Shown here piece by piece: positions 10,050 through 18,022 of a DNA stretch of 64,000 nucleotides. This DNA comes from JAZKDW01 sp040387375 (GTDB lineage: Bacteria > Pseudomonadota > Gammaproteobacteria > Burkholderiales > Burkholderiaceae_D), in NCBI GenBank assembly GCA_040387375.1, contig JAZKDW010000033.1, positions 1-64,000 of the forward strand, written 5' to 3'. The notes under the pieces were generated by a model. It worked only from the letters and a program-made list of their open reading frames with translations. It ran no database searches and had not been told where the DNA came from. The number at the start of each line of letters is the position of its first letter. Within the stretch, counting starts at the first letter, position 1. A program made the translations under genes and the position numbers.

Positions 10050-11076
10050 GGAATCGAGTGGAGCGACATACGCATGGGATCTCTTTTTGGCTAAGCTGCA
10101 CATTATCATCATCAGCCCGGCGTTGGCAAAGGCGAATAACGGCAATTGGCAGACAGCACACCGTTGGGCACAGTTCCTGCGAACACGATATCGCGTCACG
10201 CTGGCATCCGAATGGGATGGCGCCCAAGCCGATCTGATCATTGCGCTGCATGCACGGCGCTCGGCGCCATCGCTTGCCGCTTTTGCCCATTCCTGGCCGT
10301 CACGGCCGGCGATCCTGGTATTGACCGGCACCGATCTGTACCGCGATATCAGGGTCGACGCCAGCGCACAGGAATCATTGCGGCTGGCCAGCGAACTCGT
10401 GATTTTGCAGGAGGCCGGACTGGATGAACTGGATCGCCTGCTGCGCCACAAGACCAGGGTAATTTACCAGTCGGCGCCGGCGCTGAAACCAGGCGTCAGA
10501 AATGACACAGCTCGTTTTGCCGATGTCACGATGATCGGCCATTTGCGCGAGGAAAAAGATCCCCAGACCTTCATGCGTGCGGCGCCGCTGGTGCGTGCGG
10601 CCAGGGTACGCCTGACGCATATCGGCGCCGCCCTCGATCCGGCGCTCGGCGCACAGGCGGAAGCTACGCAGCGCCAATATCCGCACTACCGCTGGCTCGG
10701 CAACCAGCCGCATGCGATCACGCGCCAGATCTTAAAACGCAGCCGCTTGCTGGTCATCACCTCGACAATGGAAGGCGGCGCCAACGTGATCATCGAAGCG
10801 GTCACCAGCGGCGTGCCGGTACTGGCCAGCGATATCGCAGGCAACCGCGGCATGCTGGGCAACGATTACGCCGGATATTTTCCGTTGGGCGACAGTCATG
10901 CGCTGGCGGAACTGATCGACCGCGCACTGACAGATCCCGTTTTTTACGACCGGCTCCACGCACAAAGCGCAACACGCGCCCTGCTGTTCTCCCCGGATGC
11001 CGAGCGGGCAGCAGTGCTGGAGTTGGTGGATAATGCATTGAACAAAACCAGGAACCTACATGAACGCACCAACTGA
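10048..11076 (+). CDS. senB: Selenosugar synthase, glycosyltransferase (SenB)
   Basis: This glycosyltransferase of the GT-B fold (up to 342 residues) is expected to use UDP-sugar and selenophosphate to build the selenosugar donor for SenA. Visible signs are the N-terminal IIIISPALAKANNGNW (the conserved SPA...GN start of this family) and, in the C-terminal half, LLVITSTMEGGANVIIEAVTSGVPVLASDIAGNRGMLG, the nucleotide-sugar site of GT4-like enzymes. The only ATG (10048) overlaps the senA start on the other strand. Homology really begins near residue 18, so a TTG at 10087 or CTG at 10096 is a serious alternative. It overlaps senC by 17 bases. Confidence 0.87.
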   Translation: MESSGATYAWDLFLAKLHIIIISPALAKANNGNWQTAHRWAQFLRTRYRVTLASEWDGAQADLIIALHARRSAPSLAAFAHSWPSRPAILVLTGTDLYRDIRVDASAQESLRLASELVILQEAGLDELDRLLRHKTRVIYQSAPALKPGVRNDTARFADVTMIGHLREEKDPQTFMRAAPLVRAARVRLTHIGAALDPALGAQAEATQRQYPHYRWLGNQPHAITRQILKRSRLLVITSTMEGGANVIIEAVTSGVPVLASDIAGNRGMLGNDYAGYFPLGDSHALAELIDRALTDPVFYDRLHAQSATRALLFSPDAERAAVLELVDNALNKTRNLHERTN

Positions 11077-12118
11077 ATTTAACATCAAGCTCACCTCGTT
11101 CTCCCATGGCGGCGGCTGCGGCTGCAAGATCGCACCGGGCGTACTGGCGGCAATTCTGAAAAACTCGAGCGGCTTTCCGGTGCCGAAAGAACTGATGGTC
11201 GGCATTGAAACCGCCGATGACGCCGCCGTCTACAAACTCAACGACGAGCAGGCGCTGATCGCCACCACCGATTTTTTCATGCCTATCGTCGACGATCCCT
11301 TTGACTTTGGCCGCATCGCCGCGACCAATGCGATTTCCGATGTGTATGCGATGGGCGGCACGCCGATCATGGCGCTGGCCCTGGTCGGCATGCCGATCAA
11401 CAAGCTGCCGGTGGAAGTCATCGGCCAGATCATCCGCGGCGGCGAATCGATCTGCGCCGAAGCCGGCATCCCGATTGCGGGCGGACACACGATCGATTCG
11501 GTGGAACCGATCTATGGCCTGGTCGTGCTCGGACTGGTGCACCCATCCAAAGTCAAACGCAATGCCGACGCCAAGGCCGGCGACAAGCTGATCCTGGGGA
11601 AACCGCTGGGTGTGGGCATCCTGTCGGCAGCCTTGAAAAAAGAGGCGCTCGACGCCGCCGGTTATGCCGCGATGATCGAAAACACCACCAAGCTCAACAA
11701 ACCCGGCAAGGCCTTGTCCGACATGGCAGGTGTGCATGCGCTGACCGACGTTACCGGCTTCGGTTTGCTCGGTCATTTGCTGGAACTGTCGCGCGGCGCC
11801 GGGCTGACCGCCAAACTCAGCATGGCGCAGATTCCGTTATTGCCGAATGTGCAGCAGCTGGCTGAAAGCGGTTACATCACCGGCGCCTCCGGCCGTAACT
11901 GGGATGGTTATGGCCACGATGTCGACCTCGCCGATGCCGTCACCCCGGTGCAGCAGATGTTGCTGACCGACCCGCAGACATCCGGCGGGCTGCTGGTGTC
12001 CTGCGCCGCCGAGTCGGTGGAAGAAGTGCTTGCGCTGTTCCGGCGTGAAGGATTTGCGCATGCGGCAGTCATCGGCGAAATGGCGGCAGGTCCGGCCCGC
12101 ATCGACGTATCGGCCTGA
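11060..12118 (+). CDS. senC: Selenophosphate synthetase (SelD homologue, SenC)
   Basis: This 352-residue ATP-dependent enzyme makes selenophosphate from selenide. The glycine-rich N-terminus SHGGGCGCK places Cys20 and Lys23 at the catalytic Cys17/Lys20 positions of E. coli SelD. ATP/Mg-binding aspartates follow in ETADDAAVY and DVYAMGGTP, and the C-terminal domain shows DVTGFGLLGH and DPQTSGGLLVSC. Overlap with senB and the upstream senA point to a role in selenoneine synthesis. A shared role in selenocysteine or selenouridine synthesis cannot be excluded, though no selA, selB or selU is in this window. Confidence 0.9.
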   Translation: MNAPTEFNIKLTSFSHGGGCGCKIAPGVLAAILKNSSGFPVPKELMVGIETADDAAVYKLNDEQALIATTDFFMPIVDDPFDFGRIAATNAISDVYAMGGTPIMALALVGMPINKLPVEVIGQIIRGGESICAEAGIPIAGGHTIDSVEPIYGLVVLGLVHPSKVKRNADAKAGDKLILGKPLGVGILSAALKKEALDAAGYAAMIENTTKLNKPGKALSDMAGVHALTDVTGFGLLGHLLELSRGAGLTAKLSMAQIPLLPNVQQLAESGYITGASGRNWDGYGHDVDLADAVTPVQQMLLTDPQTSGGLLVSCAAESVEEVLALFRREGFAHAAVIGEMAAGPARIDVSA

Positions 12119-12133
12119 GCCGCCAGCCATTCG

Positions 12134-12529
12134 ATGACCGATCTGCCGTACCTCGATTTTCCGGCGCTTAAGGCCCTGGCGCAGGCAGCGGCAAACACCG
12201 AATCCGCCTGCCGGTGTTGCGCAATCAACCTGGAGAGCTGGACAGCGGTCCCGCTCTCCTTCCATGAAACCGACTTGCGCGATGTCGGCACGCTGCTGGA
12301 AGATCCTTTCACGGAACCGACTTTCGCCGAATTCCATCAGGCAGGATCACGTTATGAGTCGGCGCATGCGCCGATCGCGCCACGCTACTTTCCGGCCAAT
12401 CGCTGCACGGTGTCTACATGCGTGCGATGTGGACGCGGCTATTTGCGATACACGGAAGCGGGCGGGTATTTTGTCGAACGCCGGATCCGGGCCCTGCTAC
12501 CGGCGTTGTTGATTGACGCGCCCTTGTAA
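12134..12529 (+). CDS. Small Cys-rich protein downstream of senC, function unknown
   Basis: This 131-residue predicted soluble protein starts 15 bases after the senC stop, so it is probably cotranscribed with senBC. It has two cysteine clusters: Cys26, Cys28 and Cys29 (ACRCC), and Cys91, Cys96 and Cys99 (CTVSTCVRCG). Between them is an acidic/aromatic stretch, LEDPFTEPTFAEFHQ. A conserved-looking GYLRYTEAGGYFVERRIR segment follows. No signal peptide or membrane helix is seen. Spacing of the cysteines fits a metal-binding or redox protein, but I do not recognise the family. Confidence 0.7.
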   Translation: MTDLPYLDFPALKALAQAAANTESACRCCAINLESWTAVPLSFHETDLRDVGTLLEDPFTEPTFAEFHQAGSRYESAHAPIAPRYFPANRCTVSTCVRCGRGYLRYTEAGGYFVERRIRALLPALLIDAPL

Positions 12530-12539
12530 TGCGCGGTCC

Positions 12540-12569
12540 TTGACAAACCCCGGTCGTTTCCCATACATT
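12540..12569 (+). promoter_or_regulatory. Predicted leuA promoter
   Basis: A consensus TTGACA (12540-12545) and TACATT (12564-12569) are separated by 18 bases. Counting seven bases on puts the start of transcription at about A12576, which is the first base of the Leu-rich ORF at 12576. Confidence 0.6.
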
Positions 12570-12575
12570 AAGCTC

Positions 12576-12677
12576 ATGTTCTCCACCCAATCACATTCCT
12601 TCGAACTATCCAACAGCGCCGGCGCCCTGCCAGAGCTGCTACTACTGCCGCGGCTACTGCTACTACAAGCAGACTGA
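12576..12677 (+). CDS. Leu-rich leader ORF 1 of leuA (possibly leaderless)
   Basis: This 33-codon ORF has ten Leu codons, including two runs of four separated by Pro-Arg (ELLLLPRLLLLQAD). Six of the ten are CTA, normally a rare Leu codon in GC-rich betaproteobacteria. That is what an attenuator would use to sense charged tRNA-Leu. No Shine-Dalgarno is visible. The predicted transcription start coincides with its ATG, so translation may be leaderless. Only a weak hairpin follows it before the T-rich stretch at 12690-12705. Confidence 0.5.
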   Translation: MFSTQSHSFELSNSAGALPELLLLPRLLLLQAD

Positions 12678-12756
12678 ATTCTCTCCTTCTTTTTTGTTTT
12701 TACCGATGCCATTTTTACCGCATCGAATGTCGAAATTCCCAGAAAGCGCGCAACAC

Positions 12757-12867
12757 ATGCAACGCAAGCCGACCTCCGCATTGATCATCAATGGTGACCA
12801 CATCGCCCTGACGATCCGTGCGCGTTCGCTTGTGCTGCTACTGCTACCGATCGGTTGCCGGGCCTAG
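12757..12867 (+). CDS. leuL: leuA attenuator leader peptide (ORF 2)
   Basis: This 36-codon ORF starts at ATG 12757 (an in-frame ATG at 12727 is an alternative) and ends ...SLVLLLLPIGCRA. Its four consecutive Leu codons (12835-12846, CTG CTA CTG CTA) lie just before two overlapping RNA hairpins and 80 bases before leuA. This is the classic layout of a Leu-responsive transcription attenuator. It overlaps no other gene. Confidence 0.6.
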   Translation: MQRKPTSALIINGDHIALTIRARSLVLLLLPIGCRA

Positions 12868-12912
12868 CGTCAAGTGGCCGTCCGGCAGCCTCGCCGCCAC
12901 ATCTGATTTTTT
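12858..12912 (+). terminator. leuA attenuator: antiterminator and terminator
   Basis: Two mutually exclusive structures can form. The antiterminator pairs CCGGGCC (12858-12864, the last leader codons) with GGCC-GT-CCGG (12876-12885). The terminator pairs GTGG (12874-12877) with CCAC (12897-12900) and CGGC (12883-12886) with GCCG (12893-12896), followed by six T at 12907-12912. A ribosome stalled on the Leu codons leaves the first arm free and would favour read-through. One reaching the stop at 12865 covers it and would favour termination. Confidence 0.55.
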
Positions 12913-12946
12913 CGCCATTCAAACATGCAGCAAAAAAGGAGTCGTC

Positions 12947-14644
12947 ATGATGTTGTCCAATCCAGCCGCGAAATATCGCGCTTTCCCTCCTGTCCGTTTA
13001 ACCGATCGCACCTGGCCCGATAAAACCATTTCGGCGCCGCCGGTCTGGATGAGCACCGATCTGCGCGATGGCAACCAGGCCCTGATCGAGCCGATGAATG
13101 CAGCCCGCAAACTGCGCTTTTTCGAAATGCTGGTAAAGATCGGCGTGAAGGAAATCGAAGTCGCGTTTCCATCCGCATCGCAGACCGATTTCGACTTCGT
13201 GCGCAAGCTGATCGATGAAAAGCGCATCCCCGACGATGTGACGATTGAAGTCCTGACGCAATCGCGCGAAGACCTGATCCGCCGCACCGTGGAGTCCGCG
13301 CAAGGGGCAAAACGTGCAATCGTCCACTTGTACAACCCGATTGCACCCGCGTTCCGGCGCATCGTGTTCGGCATGTCGCGCGAAGAAATCAAGACGCTTG
13401 CCGTGACAGGCACACGCCTGATCAGGCAACTGACCAGCGAACGGCCTGAAACGGAGTGGGTATTCGAGTATTCGCCCGAAACCTTCAGCATGGCTGAACT
13501 GGATTTTTCCAAGGAAATCTGCGACGCCGTCTCGGCCGAATGGCAACCGACACCCGAACGCAAGATGATCATCAATTTGCCCACGACAGTCGAATCCAGC
13601 ACACCCAACGTATTTGCCGATCAGGTGGAATGGATGCACCGGCATCTGGCGCGGCGCGACTCGATCGTCCTCAGCGTCCATCCGCACAACGATCGCGGCA
13701 CCGCGGTCGCCGCCGCCGAGCAGGCCATCATGGCGGGCGCCGACCGCGTCGAAGGCTGCCTGTTCGGCAATGGCGAACGTACCGGCAACGTCGATCTCGT
13801 GACGCTGGCGCTGAACCTGTACACGCAGGGTGTACATCCCGGCCTGGATTTTTCCGACATCGATACGGTACGGCAGTGCGTCGAGGAATGCAACCAGCTG
13901 CCGGTGCATCCGCGTCATCCCTACGTCGGCGACCTGGTGTTCACCGCGTTTTCCGGATCGCACCAGGACGCGATCAAGAAAGGCTTCGCACAACAGCAGT
14001 CCGGCGCCATATGGGAAGTGCCCTATCTCCCGATCGATCCGGCCGATCTCGGCCGCAGTTATGACGCCGTGATTCGTGTCAACAGCCAGTCCGGCAAAGG
14101 CGGGATGACGTATTTGCTGGAACAGGAATATGGCCTGGCATTACCGCGCCGGCTGCAGATCGACTTCAGCCGCGCCGTCCAGCTGGTGACCGACGAGACC
14201 GGCAGGGAAGTCGCGGCCGAAGAAATCTACGCGATTTTCAAGCGCGAATACCTGGACCGGCAAGCGCCTTATACGTATCGGGCGCATCGCATGGCGGAAG
14301 ACTCTAACCGATCCGAATCGCTCCAGGTTGAGGTCGAGGTCGAGCGGCATGGCGAGCCGCTGATGCTGAAGGGAGCGGGCAATGGTCCGGTCGATGCATT
14401 CGTCCAGTCCCTTGGCCTGGACATCAAGCTGATGGATTTCCATGAACATGCAATCGGCGCCGGCGCCAATGCGCAGGCGGCTTGTTATGTCGAACTGCGG
14501 GTGGATGGCGGACCGACCCGTTTTGGCGTCGGCATCGACGGCAATATCGTCACGGCGTCGTTCAAGGCGGTGCTGAGTGCGGTCAATCGGCAGCTGGATG
14601 CGGAGCGAACGAGACATCCCACGCCAAGCGATGCGACGGTGTAG
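12947..14644 (+). CDS. leuA: 2-isopropylmalate synthase (long, actinobacterial-type LeuA)
   Basis: This 565-residue enzyme condenses acetyl-CoA with 2-oxoisovalerate, the first committed step of leucine synthesis. Catalytic features are Arg40-Asp41 (STDLRDGNQALIEPM), the metal-binding HxH in SVHPHNDRG, and the C-terminal leucine-regulatory domain (GLDIKLMDFHEHAIGAGANAQA). The TWPDK...DLRDGNQALI opening and length match the type found in Mycobacterium and Corynebacterium rather than the roughly 520-residue E. coli type. The ATG at 12947 has AGGAG five bases upstream, and ATG 12950 is possible. Regulation is probably by the attenuator upstream and by leucine feedback. Confidence 0.93.
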   Translation: MMLSNPAAKYRAFPPVRLTDRTWPDKTISAPPVWMSTDLRDGNQALIEPMNAARKLRFFEMLVKIGVKEIEVAFPSASQTDFDFVRKLIDEKRIPDDVTIEVLTQSREDLIRRTVESAQGAKRAIVHLYNPIAPAFRRIVFGMSREEIKTLAVTGTRLIRQLTSERPETEWVFEYSPETFSMAELDFSKEICDAVSAEWQPTPERKMIINLPTTVESSTPNVFADQVEWMHRHLARRDSIVLSVHPHNDRGTAVAAAEQAIMAGADRVEGCLFGNGERTGNVDLVTLALNLYTQGVHPGLDFSDIDTVRQCVEECNQLPVHPRHPYVGDLVFTAFSGSHQDAIKKGFAQQQSGAIWEVPYLPIDPADLGRSYDAVIRVNSQSGKGGMTYLLEQEYGLALPRRLQIDFSRAVQLVTDETGREVAAEEIYAIFKREYLDRQAPYTYRAHRMAEDSNRSESLQVEVEVERHGEPLMLKGAGNGPVDAFVQSLGLDIKLMDFHEHAIGAGANAQAACYVELRVDGGPTRFGVGIDGNIVTASFKAVLSAVNRQLDAERTRHPTPSDATV

Positions 14645-14676
14645 CGGCCGCAATCAAACCCCCGGCGTCCCTTCAA

Positions 14677-15480
14677 TCAGTAGGTGCCCGGGACCATAGC
14701 TGACACCGGCTGCGATTTGAAACTCGCCGCCAGCGCCTCCGCGCCACGCGCAAGCAGGGTGACGTCGCTGCCGACGGCGACAAACACCGCCCCCAGTTCC
14801 AGATAATGCCTGGCCAGCGGCTGGCTGGCGGTAAGAATGCCGGCGGCCTTGTCCGATGCCACGATTCTGGCGATGGCCGCATCGACGGCCTGACACACTT
14901 CCGGGTGAGCGGGATTGCCCAGATGCCCCATCGAGGCGGCCAGATCGGCGGGTCCGACGAACACGCCGTCTATGCCCTCGACTTGCAGGATCGCCTCCAG
15001 CGCGCTGATTCCCTGCATCGATTCGACTTGCACCATCAGGCAGATTTCATCGCTCGCCCGCTGCAGGTAATCCGGCGCCCGATTCCAGCGCGACGCGCGC
15101 GCCAGCGAGCTGCCGACGCCGCGCATGCCGCGCGGCGGATAGCGCACCGCCGCCACGGCTGCCGCGGCCTGCTCCGCGCTATCGATCATCGGCACCAGCA
15201 GACTCTGGGCGCCGATATCAAGCAACTGCTTGATCGCAACCGGATCATTGCTGGCGGTTCGCACCACGGCGCCGACAGGATACGGCGCCAGCGCCTGCAG
15301 CTGCCCCAGTATGGTCACCACGGTATTGGGCGCATGTTCGCCGTCGATCAGCACCCAGTCGAAGCCGGCGCCGCCACAGATTTCGGCGGTATAGCCATTC
15401 GCCAGCGCCATCCATAACCCGATCTGCGGCCGCCGTTGCGCCAGCCCGAGTTTGAAAGCGTTGTGTGGAAGGTCCATCAA
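14677..15480 (-). CDS. HpcH/HpaI-family aldolase
   Basis: This 267-residue class II pyruvate aldolase probably cleaves a 4-hydroxy-2-oxo acid to pyruvate and a (semi)aldehyde as the last step of the meta-cleavage operon. Family motifs are GFDWVLIDGEHAPN, VQVESMQGISALEAI and VDGVFVGPADLAASMG, carrying the Glu and Asp metal ligands. It is the final gene, nine bases after the hydratase. No MhpE/MhpF-type aldolase-dehydrogenase pair is present, so this enzyme replaces them. Confidence 0.87.
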   Translation of the reverse strand: MMDLPHNAFKLGLAQRRPQIGLWMALANGYTAEICGGAGFDWVLIDGEHAPNTVVTILGQLQALAPYPVGAVVRTASNDPVAIKQLLDIGAQSLLVPMIDSAEQAAAAVAAVRYPPRGMRGVGSSLARASRWNRAPDYLQRASDEICLMVQVESMQGISALEAILQVEGIDGVFVGPADLAASMGHLGNPAHPEVCQAVDAAIARIVASDKAAGILTASQPLARHYLELGAVFVAVGSDVTLLARGAEALAASFKSQPVSAMVPGTY

Positions 15481-15488
15481 TCGAACTC

Positions 15489-16292
15489 CTAGGAAAAATG
15501 ACAGCTGATGGTGCCAAGCGGACCATAATCCGCATGGAAGGTATCACCGCGCCGTGCCGCCACCGGGCGCGTGAACGAGCCGGCAAGAACCGTCTGGCCC
15601 GCTTCCAGCGTGGTGCCCTGCGGCGCAAGTTTGTTGGCCAGCCAGACGATACCATTGGCCGGGTGATTCAGCACGCCGGCGGCGACGCCGGTTTCTTCGA
15701 TGACCGCATTCCGCGAAAGAATCGCCGCCACCCAGCGCAAGTCCATCTCGCCAATGCGCACCGGCCGCCCGCCCAGCACGATGCCGGCATTGGCCGCGTT
15801 GTCGGCGATGGTATCGAAGACCTTGCGCGGACGCTGCGTCACCGGGTCGAACGAATGTGAGCGCGCATCGATGATTTCAAGCGCCGGAATCACATAATCG
15901 ACCGCATCATAAACGTCGAACAGCGTGACATCCGGACCGCGCAAAGGCTTGCCGAGAACAAAGGCCAGTTCCACTTCGACGCGCGGCAGGATGAAACGCT
16001 CTACCGGAATGTCGGCCCCGTCGGCAAAAAACATGTCGTCCAGCAGCGTGCCGCAGTCGGGCTCGTCGATCTGCGAGGACTGCTGCATCGCGCGCGAGGT
16101 CAGGCCGATCTTGTGTCCGCGCCTTACCCTGCCCTCCGCAATTTTCATCGCCACCCAGGCGCCCTGGATCGCATAGGCATCGGCGATCGTGATGTCGGGA
16201 TGGTCGAGCGATATCTGCCGGATCTGGACCCGCTCCCGCTCCGCCTGATGCAGACGCGTTGCGATCGATGTGACCGTGGATTCATCGAACAT
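15489..16292 (-). CDS. 2-oxopent-4-enoate / 2-oxohepta-enedioate hydratase
   Basis: This 267-residue member of the fumarylacetoacetase-fold hydratases (MhpD/HpaH) adds water to the 2-hydroxy-dienoate released by the hydrolase. Characteristic stretches are GHKIGLTSRAMQ, DCGTLLDDMFF, PRVEVELAFVLGKPL with metal-binding Glu residues, and VIPALEIIDARS. The similarity to HpaH (2-oxo-hept-3-ene-1,7-dioate hydratase) fits the HpcH-type aldolase encoded next to it. Confidence 0.88.
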   Translation of the reverse strand: MFDESTVTSIATRLHQAERERVQIRQISLDHPDITIADAYAIQGAWVAMKIAEGRVRRGHKIGLTSRAMQQSSQIDEPDCGTLLDDMFFADGADIPVERFILPRVEVELAFVLGKPLRGPDVTLFDVYDAVDYVIPALEIIDARSHSFDPVTQRPRKVFDTIADNAANAGIVLGGRPVRIGEMDLRWVAAILSRNAVIEETGVAAGVLNHPANGIVWLANKLAPQGTTLEAGQTVLAGSFTRPVAARRGDTFHADYGPLGTISCHFS

Positions 16293-16322
16293 GGCAACCG
16301 CCTTTGAAGTGGAATCGCCGCA

Positions 16323-17171
16323 TCACGCAAGATCACCGATGAAGGCGTTGGTCTGGGCCAGGAATTGTTCGTACTTCTCGATCTGCACCCAATGGCCGCA
16401 TTTGCCGAACATGTGCAGTTCCGCGTTTGGGCAGCTGCGTGCGATCCGCAGGCCGCATTCGGGCGGCACCACCTTGTCGTCGCGGCCGTGCAGCACCAGG
16501 ACGGGTGTGTCGATTTTCTCCAGGTCCGATTCCGGTATGCCCTTGATGATCTTGATATCACCCACCTTGCCCGGTTCGGGAAAAAGCTTGCGATAGGCTT
16601 CCAGTCCGCCCGCCTTCACCGTCACCTCGTGCCGCAAGCGCACCATGTCCTCGGTGACGACCGACGGGTCATAGGGAAAATTGCGCAGCAGCTGCGTCAT
16701 GTTTTCGAGGGATGGTTCGTAATACCAGGAGCTGGCATCCGTGGTGCGGCGTTCGAAGTCGCCCGCCGGGGTTCCCATCAGGATCAGGCGCTCGACCCGG
16801 TGCGCATTGCGCATCGCCAGCGCCAGCGCCAACGCGCCGCCGAACGAGTTGCCGATCAGGACCGCCTTCTCGACATGCAGCGCATCCAGGAAATCCAGCA
16901 GATGCTGCACCCACAGCTTGAGCTTGTACTGTGTCCCTTCCGGACGTTCGGTAAAACCGAAACCAATGATGTCCGGCACCAGCACCCGATAACGTTCGGC
17001 CAGGCGCGGCATGATGTCGTGCCAGTTTTCCCAGCCGGTGATGCCGGCGCCGGAGCCGTGCAGCAGCACCACCGGATAACCTTTGCCGGCGTCATGGTAA
17101 TTGGTGCGGATCCCGCCGGCATCGATCGACAGGCCGATCGCGGGATGAGAAAACGTGGCTTGCGAATTCAT
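16323..17171 (-). CDS. Alpha/beta hydrolase, meta-cleavage product hydrolase type
   Basis: This 282-residue serine hydrolase resembles MhpC/BphD enzymes, which hydrolyse the C-C bond of the ring-opened product. The oxyanion sequence LLHGSGAGITGWENW, the nucleophile elbow GNSFGG (Ser), the acid in LHGRDDKVVPPE and the His in KCGHWVQIE complete the triad. Its place between ring cleavage and hydratase fits this step. A 53-base gap separates it from the upstream SDR gene. Confidence 0.88.
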   Translation of the reverse strand: MNSQATFSHPAIGLSIDAGGIRTNYHDAGKGYPVVLLHGSGAGITGWENWHDIMPRLAERYRVLVPDIIGFGFTERPEGTQYKLKLWVQHLLDFLDALHVEKAVLIGNSFGGALALALAMRNAHRVERLILMGTPAGDFERRTTDASSWYYEPSLENMTQLLRNFPYDPSVVTEDMVRLRHEVTVKAGGLEAYRKLFPEPGKVGDIKIIKGIPESDLEKIDTPVLVLHGRDDKVVPPECGLRIARSCPNAELHMFGKCGHWVQIEKYEQFLAQTNAFIGDLA

Positions 17172-17224
17172 CTGCAGTTCCTTTTCATCAGACGTTTTTT
17201 GACGGGCGCTTCTTCACAGGAATG

Positions 17225-18022
17225 TCATGCCGAACGTATGCCGACGCCGCCATCGCTCATCATCACTTCGCCGGTGATCGCGCGGGCATTGGCGCGGCTG
17301 GCCAGCAGCACATACAAACCGGTATGGTCTTCGGGCTGTTGCGCGATTTGCAGCGGCACCCCGGCCTCGATGCGCTGCGCCAGCAGCTCGGGCTGCGCAT
17401 TGATGGCACGTGCCGCATGCCCGAGCGCAGCCGTGCCGCGCAGGCTGGTAATCGTGCCGCCGGGACCGACGCCGTTGACCCGTACCTGCGGCGCCAGCTC
17501 TAGGGCAAGCTGGCGTATCATGCCGAGCACCGCGTGTTTTGCCATCGTGTACAGCACTCCGCCGCCGCCCGCATGGAAGCTGGCGACCGATGCCGTGAAA
17601 ATCATGCAGCCCTGGCGCTCGATCAGCGCTTCGCGGCTGGCCATCGCTGCATACAGATAACCGCGCAGATTGATGCCGAACAGTTCATCCATGGTCTGCG
17701 CCAGCGTTTGCGGCGTATAACCACGCAAGGGCCGCCTGAAATCGAACACGCCGGCATTGCCCACCATGATGTCGAGCTGGCCGAATGTCTGCAGGCAGGC
17801 ATCGACGGCCGCCGCGTGCGCGGCGTATTCGCGCACGTCGCCGGCGATGCCGATCAGCTTGCCGGGCCAGGCGGCGGAAAGGTCCGCGAGTCCGGCCAGG
17901 TCACGATCGAGCACCACCACCCCGGCCGCGCCTTCGGCCAGGTAACGCGCGACGACGGCCAGGCCGATGCCGCTGGCGCCGCCAGTGACCAGCGCCACCT
18001 GTCCGGGCAACCAGCCGCTCAT
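17225..18022 (-). CDS. Short-chain dehydrogenase, probable cis-dihydrodiol dehydrogenase
   Basis: This 265-residue SDR has the cofactor motif TGGASGIG (about residues 14-21), NAG in MVGNAGVF, and a catalytic Tyr-x3-Lys (YTMAK). After ring dihydroxylation it should re-aromatise the cis-dihydrodiol to a catechol with NAD+. It overlaps the dioxygenase beta subunit by four bases (ATGA), so it is translationally coupled to the dioxygenase. Confidence 0.85.
   Translation of the reverse strand: MSGWLPGQVALVTGGASGIGLAVVARYLAEGAAGVVVLDRDLAGLADLSAAWPGKLIGIAGDVREYAAHAAAVDACLQTFGQLDIMVGNAGVFDFRRPLRGYTPQTLAQTMDELFGINLRGYLYAAMASREALIERQGCMIFTASVASFHAGGGGVLYTMAKHAVLGMIRQLALELAPQVRVNGVGPGGTITSLRGTAALGHAARAINAQPELLAQRIEAGVPLQIAQQPEDHTGLYVLLASRANARAITGEVMMSDGGVGIRSA

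Noticed and set aside
12818..12946. N-terminal extension of LeuA
   Set aside because: It covers the attenuator region in frame by chance. The real start at 12947 has AGGAG and the conserved N-terminus.
16365..17660. 431-codon plus-strand frame
   Set aside because: Antisense to the hydrolase and SDR genes, with no recognisable domain and no ribosome site.
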